Below are positions 52,951 to 63,549 of a stretch of 64,000 bases of DNA, one piece after another (the stretch's first letter is position 1; every line of letters begins with the position of its first letter). Under the pieces are notes generated by a model that saw only the letters and a program-made list of their open reading frames with translations, did no database searches and was not told where the DNA came from. The stretch lies in NCBI GenBank assembly GCA_020744225.1, contig JAGMWG010000006.1, positions 1,674,001 through 1,738,000 of the forward strand. Reading direction: 5' to 3'. Source of the stretch: Paraphoma chrysanthemicola (taxonomy: Eukaryota > Ascomycota > Dothideomycetes > Pleosporales > Phaeosphaeriaceae). Made by a program: the position numbers and the translations under genes.

Positions 52951-55728
52951 CTAGGATATCGCGACCTGACATATGCTGCCATCTATCTTCACACCCCCAA
53001 AGATCTTTGGAACTCCAGTCAACTTTTCTTCCTCTGTTGGTCCCCGCTTGATCATTTCCCAAGCTGTCTCTATGTATAAAGGCGGGTCGTAAGAGTGCAT
53101 GATACGCTCTAGGTATTCCACGGTCCAGTACAAAGTCAGCATCATTTTGTCGACGAGCTGTGTAGCCGGTGCGCGAATGGTGACCTCAAGCTCACCCGGT
53201 GCTGGTTTTTCCGGGGCACGTTTTGACCGTGAACGGAAGAGGCGTCGACTAGAGTGAGATGCCTCCGGCTCAGCGAAGACATAGCCCAATGCTTGCTGCC
53301 AACTCCAATCTGAATCCCAATCTGTGTCTGGCGTCTCCACTTCCCAGTCAATCCGAAGATAGTCCCGGTAGTAGTAATGACGGATTCGAGTATCCCAATC
53401 TGTACGAGAGAACTTCAATTCCACAGGACCGGGACCTCCGTTGTCGTAGTTGAAATCATCAAATTTTCCATCGTTCTTGAGTAAAATGGCTTGGAGAATA
53501 TCATACGTGCGTTTGGCCACATCTCCGAACATCAGAATACGGCAGATTCTTAGCATAACACTTTCAAGCTCCGTGGCATTTGGGAAGATCTGCTCCCAAC
53601 TCCGTTGAGTTGTATCCACATTATTACTTCGTGTCCTAGTAGACCAGTTCATGATGTCATCCATCGTGTACGATGCGTCATCAATGACATCTGCCACACT
53701 GTACGTTAACTCCTTCGTCCCATCTAGGTCATTTTCGGCATCTGACCCGGACAGAAGACACGAATGTAGAGTTGTGGGGCATGGTATTCCTTTCAAATCG
53801 CTGCTCTCGTTGGCCCGTTCAACCTGAAAGAAAAATGCATCGGCAGCAAGAAGCCTGCAGGTGTGCCGAGGATAGGGATCAGATTTCTTTGTGTCTAACC
53901 TGAGTACTAGAAAGAGAATCCGGTTCTCCGAATGCTCGGTGTAGTCGAGGTCAAATGTCGTGCGTTCAGCCGCGCAATCGACCACGAACACATGATCGAA
54001 CTCTGGTAGGACAAGTTTGCCAAGACGAGTCTTTGTGGTCATGTACAAACATGAGGACTCGTCATCATCCCCGTTGACCATGTAAATGAAGCCGATGGAC
54101 TCGTGTCCCTGGATAAGCCTAGGCTTTTGTTTGATTTGGAACAAATGAACTAGGGATAGGGCGAGCGCCCCTGTGGAGACATTGACGAACGAGTCCTTGT
54201 GCCAAGGTGTTTTATGCCTATGGTTCTCTACTGGAGCCAATGCGCGTATTGATATTGCTCGTGGTTCGTGCTTCAGTATCGCCTTAGCTGCCTGTAGGTA
54301 GCGATCAGGTGATGGCTTGTCGGCGCTGATGAATGGTCTAAGATCACGTGTACAATGGTACGGCCACCTTGATAAATCCGGTTCCAGTATGTCGTTCCAG
54401 GCCTTCGAAGAATTGCATATAGGCAGCCAAGACGGAGCGCAGGGGTCGGGGTTGAGAAGAGTTCGTGCTTTATACAGTAAGCCATATGCTCTTTGATTGA
54501 CAATCCAGTGGGTAAAAAGTCCAATACAGAAATGCTGGTAGGATATTGAGTAGTCGGGAGCCAGATCTCGCTGGATACGCTCATTGCTCAATAGAGCAAC
54601 AATTCCGAAAAATCGATCCCGGGGATCAGATGCATGACTCTTTCGGGAAAAGCGTAGCACTTCAAAAGTATCACAGATGGAATGCTGAGTAGGTATTCTC
54701 TTTTGTGCAATATACTGAACCCACGGTGCAGCTGTCGTAGACCACCACGTCGGAGATTTGAGGTGATAGTTGGTGATGCGTGAAATGATTGTGCTATCTG
54801 CGCGAAATTCTGTGTCTCCGATTCGGAAAACAATCCGCTCCGGCAGAAGTAGCTCTTGAATGATCCATATGCGTGTGAAGTATTTCCGACGGAGCAATTG
54901 GTGAAGTCCCAAGAAAATAGCATGATGCGGGTGGCCGTCGGGAAAAAGCTCGTTATCCTTGCTGGCTTTGTGTAACTCGTAAAGAGGCCGGTATTGAGGG
55001 AAAGGCTTCGATTGAGTTACAAGGTCATTGCCTAGATAAGCGATGACCCTGGAGCACTGTTCGTATATGCGTCGCATCTTCGCAACTTGGCTTGTCCGCT
55101 CTTCAAGATTCTGCTGATTGATACACAAGGCATCGACCCAGACCAGCCGCTCCCCACGATTTGGACGTATTGACCGAAGCATGGACCAACAGTTTTCTGT
55201 TTGTAGCAGCACGTCCCAATAGGATCCGATGAAAATGGGACGGCGTAGAGAGTTATCACCATTCTCGCCGCCCCAAATATACGACACCGTTTCATACTCT
55301 GGATGGCTGTCGTCCGAAAACGTTTCGAGGCTTACGTGAACTGGAACGTTCTCATGTATAGGTGCCAAGAGACAAGCCACACGGAATTCGGTTTTGTCTA
55401 GCGTTTTGCCATACAACGGGTCCAAGGTATTAGAGGATTTACTGACAGATTTGCGCACTGGAACGACCATTTCAGACCCTATATCACCTGGATGTGAGCT
55501 CGAATGCGTTCGCTTGTATGGAACACAGGGTGGCCAATACAGATTCATGCGTCCTTGAGGTCTCTCGACCGGAAATTGTAGAGCGGATGCGCCGTTGCTA
55601 GCCTGGCTTGAAGTCAAGAGCTCTTCAAGAGGTGGGCAACTTCGTCCACACGTTCCACAATTCGGCCAATTATCATTTGAGAATGTAACATCCGGGCTGA
55701 CACACGTAGGGGTATGCCAGCGTGTCAT
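52951..55728 (-). CDS. HET-domain protein, 925 aa
   Basis: One uninterrupted frame from ATG 55728. The N-terminus has a cysteine-rich patch (CVSPDVTFSNDNWPNCGTCGRSC) that may bind zinc. The HET domain is at about residues 130-300: YETVSYIWGGENG, RLVWVDALCINQQNLEERTSQVAKMRRIYEQCSRVIAYLG, and FTRIWIIQELLLPERIVFRIG. SDPRDRFFGIVALLS follows, where HET proteins often have this S/T-D-PRDK motif. The remaining 500 residues are variable and charged, with no recognised domain. The frame is intact over 2.8 kb, which argues for selection or recent origin. Likely role: cell death on non-self recognition. Confidence 0.9.
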   Translation of the reverse strand: MTRWHTPTCVSPDVTFSNDNWPNCGTCGRSCPPLEELLTSSQASNGASALQFPVERPQGRMNLYWPPCVPYKRTHSSSHPGDIGSEMVVPVRKSVSKSSNTLDPLYGKTLDKTEFRVACLLAPIHENVPVHVSLETFSDDSHPEYETVSYIWGGENGDNSLRRPIFIGSYWDVLLQTENCWSMLRSIRPNRGERLVWVDALCINQQNLEERTSQVAKMRRIYEQCSRVIAYLGNDLVTQSKPFPQYRPLYELHKASKDNELFPDGHPHHAIFLGLHQLLRRKYFTRIWIIQELLLPERIVFRIGDTEFRADSTIISRITNYHLKSPTWWSTTAAPWVQYIAQKRIPTQHSICDTFEVLRFSRKSHASDPRDRFFGIVALLSNERIQRDLAPDYSISYQHFCIGLFTHWIVNQRAYGLLYKARTLLNPDPCAPSWLPICNSSKAWNDILEPDLSRWPYHCTRDLRPFISADKPSPDRYLQAAKAILKHEPRAISIRALAPVENHRHKTPWHKDSFVNVSTGALALSLVHLFQIKQKPRLIQGHESIGFIYMVNGDDDESSCLYMTTKTRLGKLVLPEFDHVFVVDCAAERTTFDLDYTEHSENRILFLVLRLDTKKSDPYPRHTCRLLAADAFFFQVERANESSDLKGIPCPTTLHSCLLSGSDAENDLDGTKELTYSVADVIDDASYTMDDIMNWSTRTRSNNVDTTQRSWEQIFPNATELESVMLRICRILMFGDVAKRTYDILQAILLKNDGKFDDFNYDNGGPGPVELKFSRTDWDTRIRHYYYRDYLRIDWEVETPDTDWDSDWSWQQALGYVFAEPEASHSSRRLFRSRSKRAPEKPAPGELEVTIRAPATQLVDKMMLTLYWTVEYLERIMHSYDPPLYIETAWEMIKRGPTEEEKLTGVPKIFGGVKIDGSICQVAIS

Positions 55729-56794
55729 CTCGTGGGCTCCAAGCTGTGTCAGCGAGATGGTTGTGCGAGTGCCTACAGTATGCTGCAGGTTTCAGAAGCA
55801 CATGCATATCATCTCAAGCAGCTGGCCCAGAGAAAAATGCAAGAGCTGCAGAGGACAGACAGGTGGGTAGCTGGTGGGCGGAAGTAGGTAGACTGTGCAT
55901 GATTGTGGGAGGGAGCTGCCCCATCAGGCTGAGGGCACGAACCTGCAGAAGCGAGATCAGGTGGCGCAGCCGTGTCGACGACCTTCGGATACCACTAGCC
56001 AAGACCAGGCAAGACCAGACACCTACTTCACAAGAGTCAAAAGACATCGAAATGATGGTACTATATTGTTCTTACAATTTGGTCGTATGCGAAATAGTTT
56101 TATTGCATTATTGTATATTCGTTGGCCGTCATGAGCGTTCCGGCACCATGTGTCGCTGAGTCAGCTTGAGATCTGCACAACGAAATTAGCGCGTATGACT
56201 TCAGAAGCCTAGATTGGTAGCTAGATCGCACAATATGTATCTCACTACCTCCTATCAGAGCAGGGTTCGTTACGAAGCAGCAGTTCCCTCACTACCCGGA
56301 ACCAGATCGATCAGCTTAAGCGTATGCTCTGTTTTGAGTACATATAACGGCCACGCCAGCGCTTCTTGCCACTAACTCCCTAATGAATTAGCAACAGCAC
56401 GAATGAACGTAGCTCGTGCTTCGCCAAAGGCGCAATAGCTGCGACACCGATGCAGCAAGACACCAAGGTATGGGAGAGTAACAAATGCTTCCGGCTGGTT
56501 TTCCCGAAACATGTCCACAAAATCAGCGTCTAGTGTGACTAAGAAAGCTGATATGGACTGCGAATAGTGAGTTTCGTCGAGGTGGGATATATAGCAATGG
56601 ATTTTTGGAGGACTGTAATGGTTTGGCGACATGCATTTGCGCAGGTGGCGCTGAGATCCGATCAATGATACGACTTTCCAATAACAGCGGTATCGCACCC
56701 TCAATCGTAGCTATAGTTGGAAGGTCTCTGATAGCGAACTAGCCTCATGTAATGTATAAGATGTCCAATCTCGTCGCTTGAATCAATTTTGTAT
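55729..56794. other. Intergenic (1.1 kb), nothing recognised
   Basis: Upstream of the 925-aa HET gene. The minus open frame 56372-56704 has no motif. No RNA gene or repeat found. Confidence 0.5.
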
Positions 56795-57662
56795 ATTCTA
56801 CCATTACATTCCCACGAGGCCAGGTGCGATCGTAGTTGTAGCACTGTATGCGCTAGGCACATTGGCCTTGCTGTAGAGAAGCATCACTACCCGAGCCAGA
56901 TTCGCCATTCCATCCATGATAGGCGGCATGTGTATGTCTGCCTTGACCCCTCTTCGCTATCCTGTTTCGACCACTTCCCTGGCCAGGTTGACAGTTGAGG
57001 TCGTTCGGTACATTGCACGAGCAATTGCGAAGGACACCGAGGCCTCGCCACTCGTCCCTTTTGTTAGGCAGAGCGTGGTGCTCCTCGTCGCACCCGCATT
57101 ATTCGCCGCTTCGATCTACATGACACTCGTGCGGGTCATACGCAGCGTGCACGGCGAACAATTCTCGATCATCCGGCTGACGTGGTTGGCGTGGTTGACT
57201 GTGCTGAGCGATGTTGTATCATTCTCTGCTCAAGCAACTGGTCTAGGGTTCCAAGTGAGCAAGAATCTCAACAAGACGACCGCGGAGTACATAATACTCG
57301 GAGGATTGATTGTTCAAATCCTTGGATTCGGAATGTTTGCCACTACAGCTTTGATCTGGCATGCGCGCACGAGAGCATCGCGTACTATCCTGCCCGGAAC
57401 GAGTGGTAAGGGAAAGTGGCAGAAGATCTGGCGATGCCGTACTCGACGAGCGTTTTGATCATGGCCAGATCGGTGTTTTTGAGTTATCGAATATGTTGTG
57501 GGAACGGATGGGTACTTGTCCCGCCATGAATGGCTACTGTACATTTCCGACGCAGTACTTATGGTGCTAACGGCGGGCGTATTTGCATGGTGGTTTCCTG
57601 GACAATTGGTCTATTCTCATGTGGCTAAGGACGATGAGGCAGACACAGAGCGCAACATTTGA
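56795..57662 (+). pseudogene. Decayed RTA1-family membrane protein gene
   Basis: RTA1-like sequence can be followed in order but not in one frame. It starts at FYHYIP (about 56795) and runs through VVVALYALGTLALL to an in-frame TAG, then RSITTRARFAIPSMIGGM. An intron-like gap (GTATGT...TTGACAG) leads to FEVVRYIARAIAK and VAPALFAASIYMTLVRVI. Further helices follow up to ALIWHARTRAS. Then there is a frame change near 57430 (PYSTSVLIMARSVF) and another in a T run near 57475 (VIEYVVGTDGYL, HEWLLYISDAVLM), ending at TGA 57660-57662. No start ATG is found. Intact RTA1 proteins are seven-helix membrane proteins linked to lipid translocation and resistance to toxic compounds such as 7-aminocholesterol. 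Confidence 0.75.
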
Positions 57663-58167
57663 CTATCGAGAAGGCAGGGTCTGTAATATGGGCGGGCTGG
57701 TGGCGAGTGGTTAGACGAGTCCAGTGGAATGTTCTGAAGATGGACGTGGCACAACATGTAGTCATTCTCGGGGTGTGACGGTGGACCGAGAGGTACAAGT
57801 CGGGAACAGATGGCAGCTTCAGGCAGATCCGAGAGACGAACCTGCGATGTAGACATGTGCAGCGAACTACTTTCCGCTTTGAGACTGATTCCACAATAAC
57901 AGAGTCTCAACGAAAGGGTAAAGATGGACGTAAGCAGTGCGACAATCCTTACATGTAAACAACTAAGTACAAGATTGAAATTGAGAGAGATGCACATGAA
58001 TTTGACAGCTCCAGGAGGCGGCTTTGATTTCCCCGCGCCCTAGCGCCTCGTTGGTGCGACGCACCCCACCTTCCAAGCACTGACCCCTGTCACTCCTGTC
58101 TCGCCTCAACTCCTTCCCGTTGCACAGAATGGCATGAGCGAGAGCCTCGACCTCAGCCTCTCACGAG
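57663..58167. promoter_or_regulatory. Upstream region of the Zn2Cys6 gene
   Basis: About 500 bases with no recognised element. Confidence 0.4.
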
Positions 58168-60452
58168 ATGGAGACTTTGGATCTGGCTAACAAGCGACCA
58201 TTAGGGCACGAAAGAACAAGTGCCCCCCAAAAACGTGCCAAATACACATCCGCCGCCTGGTGCGCACACTCTCTCGGCTCGTACCGTACTCACCGATGAC
58301 TGATGTGAGTAGCAAAGCATGCAAGCGATCGAAAGTGAAATGTATTCGGATGCAGGAGGGTGCAGATTGCCAGCGCTGTGCCTCCATGAGAACACCATGC
58401 ATCATCGTTACCAAGGAAAGAGCCAAGGACGGCGCCGGTGAGAGCATACGCGGTGACAATGAAAGGTAGGTGCATATGCAAAGTTTTCCCCGACTATCTC
58501 ATGCTCAATTCCCCTACAGTACCAAGGTCTCGCAATTGAGTGGTGATCTCATGTCCTTGCGCGAGCAACTTTCCGTTCTCGCTTCGACGGTAACTACACT
58601 TGTTGACAGACAAGCAACGCCTACGGATAGCGCCAGCCAAGTTGCTCCGCGCTCGCCTCCTACGAGTCCAAAAGATGCTGAGCTAGGTTCTCCTCAACGC
58701 CACGATCTGGCACAACCTCAATTCATTGGGCCGACACGTTCCGCCTATAGCCTTAACATCGCCGAAGCTTCTCTTACCGGGATGAACACCTCAGGACATC
58801 AGGTATCATCGAGAGAAGATTCACCAGAGGCACCTACGCGACCGTCTCCTTACAGCCACGTAGCTAGCGGGGTAGATGTTCTCGTTAGCGTATCCGTCGA
58901 TGAGGCTACTAGATTGATCAGTGTCTATCGCGAAGAGGCGCTATCTGTGTATCCTATCGTGGACGCAGAATGGCTCATTGGCAATGTCCCTCGTATCCTC
59001 AACCTGGCGAAGCAACCTCAGTCTCGGTCTCATACTGAGGTCCGTCAAAACCGGCTGGACATGCACATTCTCCGTTTAGCCATCGCCACAGCCATGATAC
59101 TTGAGATGCATGGGAAGAACGAGCTGTCAGACAGGCTGATTGATTCTGTTGAAGATGATTTAGGCCGTATATCCCGAAAAAGCCCAGTACTTTTGAAGGA
59201 TCTTCAGATCACGGGGATGCTGAGCATCTACTTTTGTCACACCGACGAAGACCTGTTTGCATGGCGTGCGATCGGTCGTGGAGTAAGACAGGCGCTTGAG
59301 ATGGGTTTGCATCGAAAACAGAGCCTAATGGCCAACTTCAGACCGGACGAACGGCCACTAGCCGTGCAAGTATTCTGGGTTGTTTACCAGCTCGATCGGC
59401 GGTGGAGCTTTGGAACCAGTCTCTCATTCGCACTCAACGACAAAGATATCGACCCCGAGCTACCAGAGCCATCGAACTTCCCATTTCTAGCGTGCACGAT
59501 TGCCTATGGGCGATTGTGTTCCAAAGTGTGGGATGCACTACCTCCGTACAGCGCACCATCACAGCTCGTACCCAAAGAGGCAGAGGACTACATCGACTAT
59601 CTCATACAAAACTGGATCAAAGAAATTCCGGAAGAACTTCAACTGAGATCACCGCTTGTGAACTTCGCAATGCAACAATCCGAAACAACGCAGCGCTTAC
59701 GGACCTTGCTTCACCTGCGTGGGAATTACTTACGCCTCCTTATCCATCGCCATCACGTCCTGAGCGTTGCAAATATAAATCGTGACCGTAAGACGGTGCA
59801 GCTGGTGGTTGACATTGCATTAAACAGCATCCAGGTGTTGGTATCCTGTAATGCATCAAGCAACATCTATAAACGCCAACCAAATGTCTACTCGTACTAT
59901 CTTCTGAACGCTCTCGCCATCGTTCTGCTCGCAGTTTGCCATGCACCGGAAACTTTTGCGGAATCATGCAGATCGTCTTTCACAGCCTCTATTGATTTGT
60001 TGCGAAGCTTCTCACGGTATAGCACTGCCAGCCGAAAGCTTTGGAAGACGATTCGGGGTATTTTGCCGGCCGTACAGGCCCTGAGTCCGCAGGCTACGAG
60101 CAACTTGAACGAGTCTGGATCAACTGCATCCCACATAGATTCAGCCACTGATCAGGCTGATCTAGCGCAAAACATCGCCCAGAACAATCTGGAGTTGGCG
60201 GGGCATCAAATTGACAACGTAGCATCGTACACATGGCCCAACGATGGAGGACATCACGACCAAGACCTTGAATACATGCCGGACATGTTTGACCTTGGCG
60301 TAGATCTCCAGAACCTGTACAACACATTCGGATCAGCGACTGTAGTTAGCCAACCGCTTCAGTCGGACACAGCCATGGGCCAATACGCCAGTCATAACAT
60401 GGTAACATGGGAATATGGAGACATCTCTCAGCACTTTCAAGGTCTACTTTGA
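58168..60452 (+). CDS. Zn2Cys6 transcription factor with Fungal_trans domain
   Basis: Three exons, 58168-58259, 58313-58465 and 58520-60452, give 725 residues. The binuclear zinc cluster is built across the first intron: Cys31, Cys34, Cys41, Cys50, Cys53 and Cys60, with the basic stretch KRSKVK between the second and third. A heptad-like linker (SLREQLSVLASTVTTLVD) probably dimerises. The Fungal_trans (middle homology) region covers about 190-500 with the typical GRGVRQALEMGLHRKQSL. The C-terminus is acidic and Gln/Asn/Asp-rich, perhaps an activation region. It is nuclear and gene-specific; the target is unknown. It converges with a secreted metallo-beta-lactamase-fold gene only 65 bases away, and an aldolase gene follows, so it may regulate these. 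Confidence 0.9.
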
Positions 60453-60517
60453 CCAAGATTACACCTTGTTTCGGAAGCAGCTTGTAATTCCTTGACTAAG
60501 CAAAATACGCTCGACTT

Positions 60518-61603
60518 TCAGTGAGTGCACTCGTGCTCCGCACCATCGGCACCAAAAGCTAGACCAAAGAAATGGCGTCTTTCCCGTTGCCCCAATGTGT
60601 GGTTGCGGTCCACATCGAGGTCCATACCCTGGCGCGCGGCGATGACCTGCGAGCACACCGCATTGATCTTCAAGTAATTTACAAAATTCTGGACGCCAAC
60701 CACGAATGGATTCGGTTCATCCTTTGCGCGATGCTCTAACAAGTCAGCATTCTGCACCGCATGATCGGCTACCTGATGATTCGACACAAGCACATCAATG
60801 CCCCTCTCTAACGCGAATTCTGCGAACCGGTATCCGCTTTCCACCTTCATCTCCCGTAGTTCTTTCTGTGCTGGTGTGCCCGTCCCGCCCATCAATCCAG
60901 CGATATGTGGTACACCATTGTCGGACACTGGAAAGCTGAGCGAGATCGTGCCTAGGGTGTGGCCTGGCGTTTCGAGCACAGTAATAGCCGTGTTTCCTAG
61001 CGTTACTCCAACAGTATCGGACACGACCTCGCCTCTCCTGGGCGCTGGAGGCGTAGCGTTTGCTGGGAGCGCGACTATTGCGTTCCAGAACGCTGCAGAA
61101 CCGTACACGGTGGCGTTGTACTTGTTTTGAAGATACAACGCGCCGCCGTAGTGATCGAGATGCTCATGCGTCACAATGATCTTCTTGATATCCTCGCCCC
61201 TCAATCCCATTTCAGTTAACATGGGAAGCATAACCTTGTCGACTTCGCTCTGATTGTTCAGCGCATCGATAAGAACGATACCCTCAGTGGTAGTAATGGC
61301 CCATGAAGACACGCCCGTGTGGCCGACGAAGTACAGATTGTCGAACGCTTTGAAGGGTTTGACGTAGCCCGCGGGCTGTGAGAAGAGTTGCGGGTATACT
61401 TGCTGGACGATACACTGGTCCATAAAAAACTGGTATAGTCGAGGATCGGTCACAAGATGCTCAGCTTGGGTGAGATACTTGGTTACATTCGAGGTCTGTT
61501 CGTTGGGCCATGTTGTGCGGTTTGCGAAGGCCGTGCCGGAACACTGCGCGAGCGCCGTATGGACGATGAGACTTGGCAAGAGAAAGGCCTTGAAAAGCAT
61601 CAT
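60518..61603 (-). CDS. Secreted metallo-beta-lactamase-fold hydrolase
   Basis: Intronless, 361 residues from ATG 61603 (two adjacent ATGs). It starts with a clear signal peptide, MMLFKAFLLPSLIVHTALAQC. The metal site is HEHLDH (HxHxDH) in IIVTHEHLDHYGG; the later zinc ligands are in ETPGHTLG and VSNHQVADH. FVGHTGVSSWAITTTEGIVLIDAL is the usual strand pair before the metal site. The arrangement resembles subclass B3-like hydrolases and fungal lactonase-type enzymes; several N-glycosylation sites (NRT, NVT, NAT) fit secretion. Natural substrates of fungal members include lactams and lactones of competing microbes or plants. The substrate here is not predictable. Confidence 0.88.
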   Translation of the reverse strand: MMLFKAFLLPSLIVHTALAQCSGTAFANRTTWPNEQTSNVTKYLTQAEHLVTDPRLYQFFMDQCIVQQVYPQLFSQPAGYVKPFKAFDNLYFVGHTGVSSWAITTTEGIVLIDALNNQSEVDKVMLPMLTEMGLRGEDIKKIIVTHEHLDHYGGALYLQNKYNATVYGSAAFWNAIVALPANATPPAPRRGEVVSDTVGVTLGNTAITVLETPGHTLGTISLSFPVSDNGVPHIAGLMGGTGTPAQKELREMKVESGYRFAEFALERGIDVLVSNHQVADHAVQNADLLEHRAKDEPNPFVVGVQNFVNYLKINAVCSQVIAARQGMDLDVDRNHTLGQRERRHFFGLAFGADGAEHECTH

Positions 61604-62533
61604 GATGGCTTGATTATTATGTTTTGGGCGACAGCCCTATGCATACTGTGTTGTTGACGCTTTATACAGCCTCGCGGAATCCCTGGGAGGAATCAAATCA
61701 CACTTCCAGCGGCGGATTTCCGTCTGTCTCTCATATTTCATCCCCTGACCACATTCCCGGTAATCACAATATCCAAAGTCAATTTGGCTGTTTTCTTGAA
61801 AAGAGATTTTCATCTTCGCCAGATTCCGGTTCCGTTGCGGGGAACCTAGGTCATTCAGTCCGAATTCAACATTGTAATGACCCAACTTGACAGCTGCCCA
61901 TGTGTCCAGCATACCTAGCCTCGTTGATCTTCTTCGCCAAGTATCGCCAAGCCCGGGAATCCGACGAGGTGCGTGAATCATTTATCGGGCCTTTGATCGG
62001 GAGTGTGTACTGCATGCGGATGCAATCAGGGGCGCATTGATGCACAAGCGCACGTGATCGGAATTTCGGAGACGTGTCGCCGAGGTTTGCGCCAGCCTCA
62101 AGCAGCTCAAGCGACTGTACGATGTTTATCCCCATGACCCCGCATTTTTTGCGCGGTTCCTGCCGTCATGGAAGCCTTTCCGGCGTAACGAATGCGGGGA
62201 AGCCTTCCGCTGTAGCTGCGGGGAGGTAAGGTGGACTGGAGAACACATGCACGAGGAAGGTATCGATATCGTGTCCGATGAAGTGTGTCGGAAGGGTGAA
62301 TATCCTGTAACTACGAACACACTGGTCACTCAATGGGACCGGCAATTGCAACGCGTCCAAAGTTGCACGCTCACTTCTCTGCCCAACTGCCTTTCGTGCG
62401 CCAAAGTCGTTTCGATCGACTCAAAAACAGCACAGAAGAGTCACCACGGTGGGTACAGGACATAGAGAACGCGCAGCGACTATGGGTAAAATACGTTCCC
62501 AGAACTCGACTACCGATAACGAACATAGCCAAC
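61604..62533. other. Intergenic (930 bp), nothing recognised
   Basis: Upstream of the hydrolase and 3' of the aldolase gene. Short open frames only. Confidence 0.5.
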
Positions 62534-63549
62534 TCAAGCCGCAATGACTCCCCTTCCCAATAATGTCCTCTCACCAAACTCCCGCTCCGCCACCTGAAAT
62601 AGTGGCAAGCCTTGAAAGTAGCCATTGCCTCTGGTTCCGACCGCCTTCCATGTCGCCCTCGCCTCTTCCTCCCCAATCGTGACCAGCGGCACACCCCTCC
62701 CAGCTGCCGCCGCGTCTGCCATCAGCTGGATCTGGCAACATCTCTCAAACAGTACGAACCACGCGACCGTAGCCTCAATTGTCGGCCCAGCCGTCAATAT
62801 ACCATGGTTTCCGAGCAGTGCAGCTTTCCGACTTCCTAGAGCCTCGGCAATGGCGCGACCTTCGCTGTTGTCCAGCACCAGGCCGCCGAAATTTTGGTAC
62901 AGCACGTGGTCATCGTAGAATACGCAAAAGTCTTGCGTGAGCATGTCGAGCGTCCGACCAGTGGCGCACATGGCGCGCCCATAAGTCGAGTGCGAGTGTG
63001 CGGCGCAGAGAACATCAGGACGGGCAGCGTGAATTTCAGCGTGGATGGCGTAGGCCGCTACACTCCGTTACTACGTCTACCAAAAGCTGTGGAGACGACA
63101 CAAGTGCTTACCGTAGTTTAGACGCTTGTTTTTCCCCGCGTCAACGACTTTACCTTCATGATTCACGCGAATTAGATCCTCGTCACAGATCAGGCTGAAG
63201 TGTGTGCCGAACGGATTGACCCAGAAACTATCGGGTTCGACGGGATCGCGCAGCGTGATGTGACCTGCGACACCTTCGCTCAGGTTGAATTGAGCAAATA
63301 TGCGAAAGGCGAGCGCAAGACGGTGCTTGAGGTAAGCACGTTCTGCATACCTGCAGCATCACTTGTGAGCTGTGGGAGTCATCCAATAAGAGCTGAGGGA
63401 TCGTACCTGTCCTCAAAAAGTGGCGGATTTTCAGCCTCAAAGTCAACGTAAGCTAATGATGGATCTCCAGATTTGTATTCCGAGCCCTCCTTACGGGTCG
63501 CGGTCGTCTTGGCGATTTCTATTTGCGTTAGTGGCGTACACTTTTGCAT
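62534..63549 (-). CDS. Class II aldolase/adducin N-terminal domain protein
   Basis: Three exons, 63549-63407, 63350-63112 and 63057-62534, with introns of 56 and 54 nt, give 301 residues. Joined, the protein shows FEDRYAERAYLKHRLALAFRIFAQFNLSEGVAGHITLRDP, then FWVNPFGTHFSLICDEDLI, AIHAEIHAARPDV, AAHSHSTYGRAM and GNHGILTAGPTIEATVAWF. The two histidines of HSHS and the GNHG histidine are the expected zinc ligands. Fungal members of this family are usually annotated as meiotically up-regulated gene 14-type or fuculose-phosphate aldolase-like; their reaction is rarely known. The acceptor at 63351 (TGCAG) was chosen because it alone gives the conserved EDRYAERAYLK. Confidence 0.9.
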
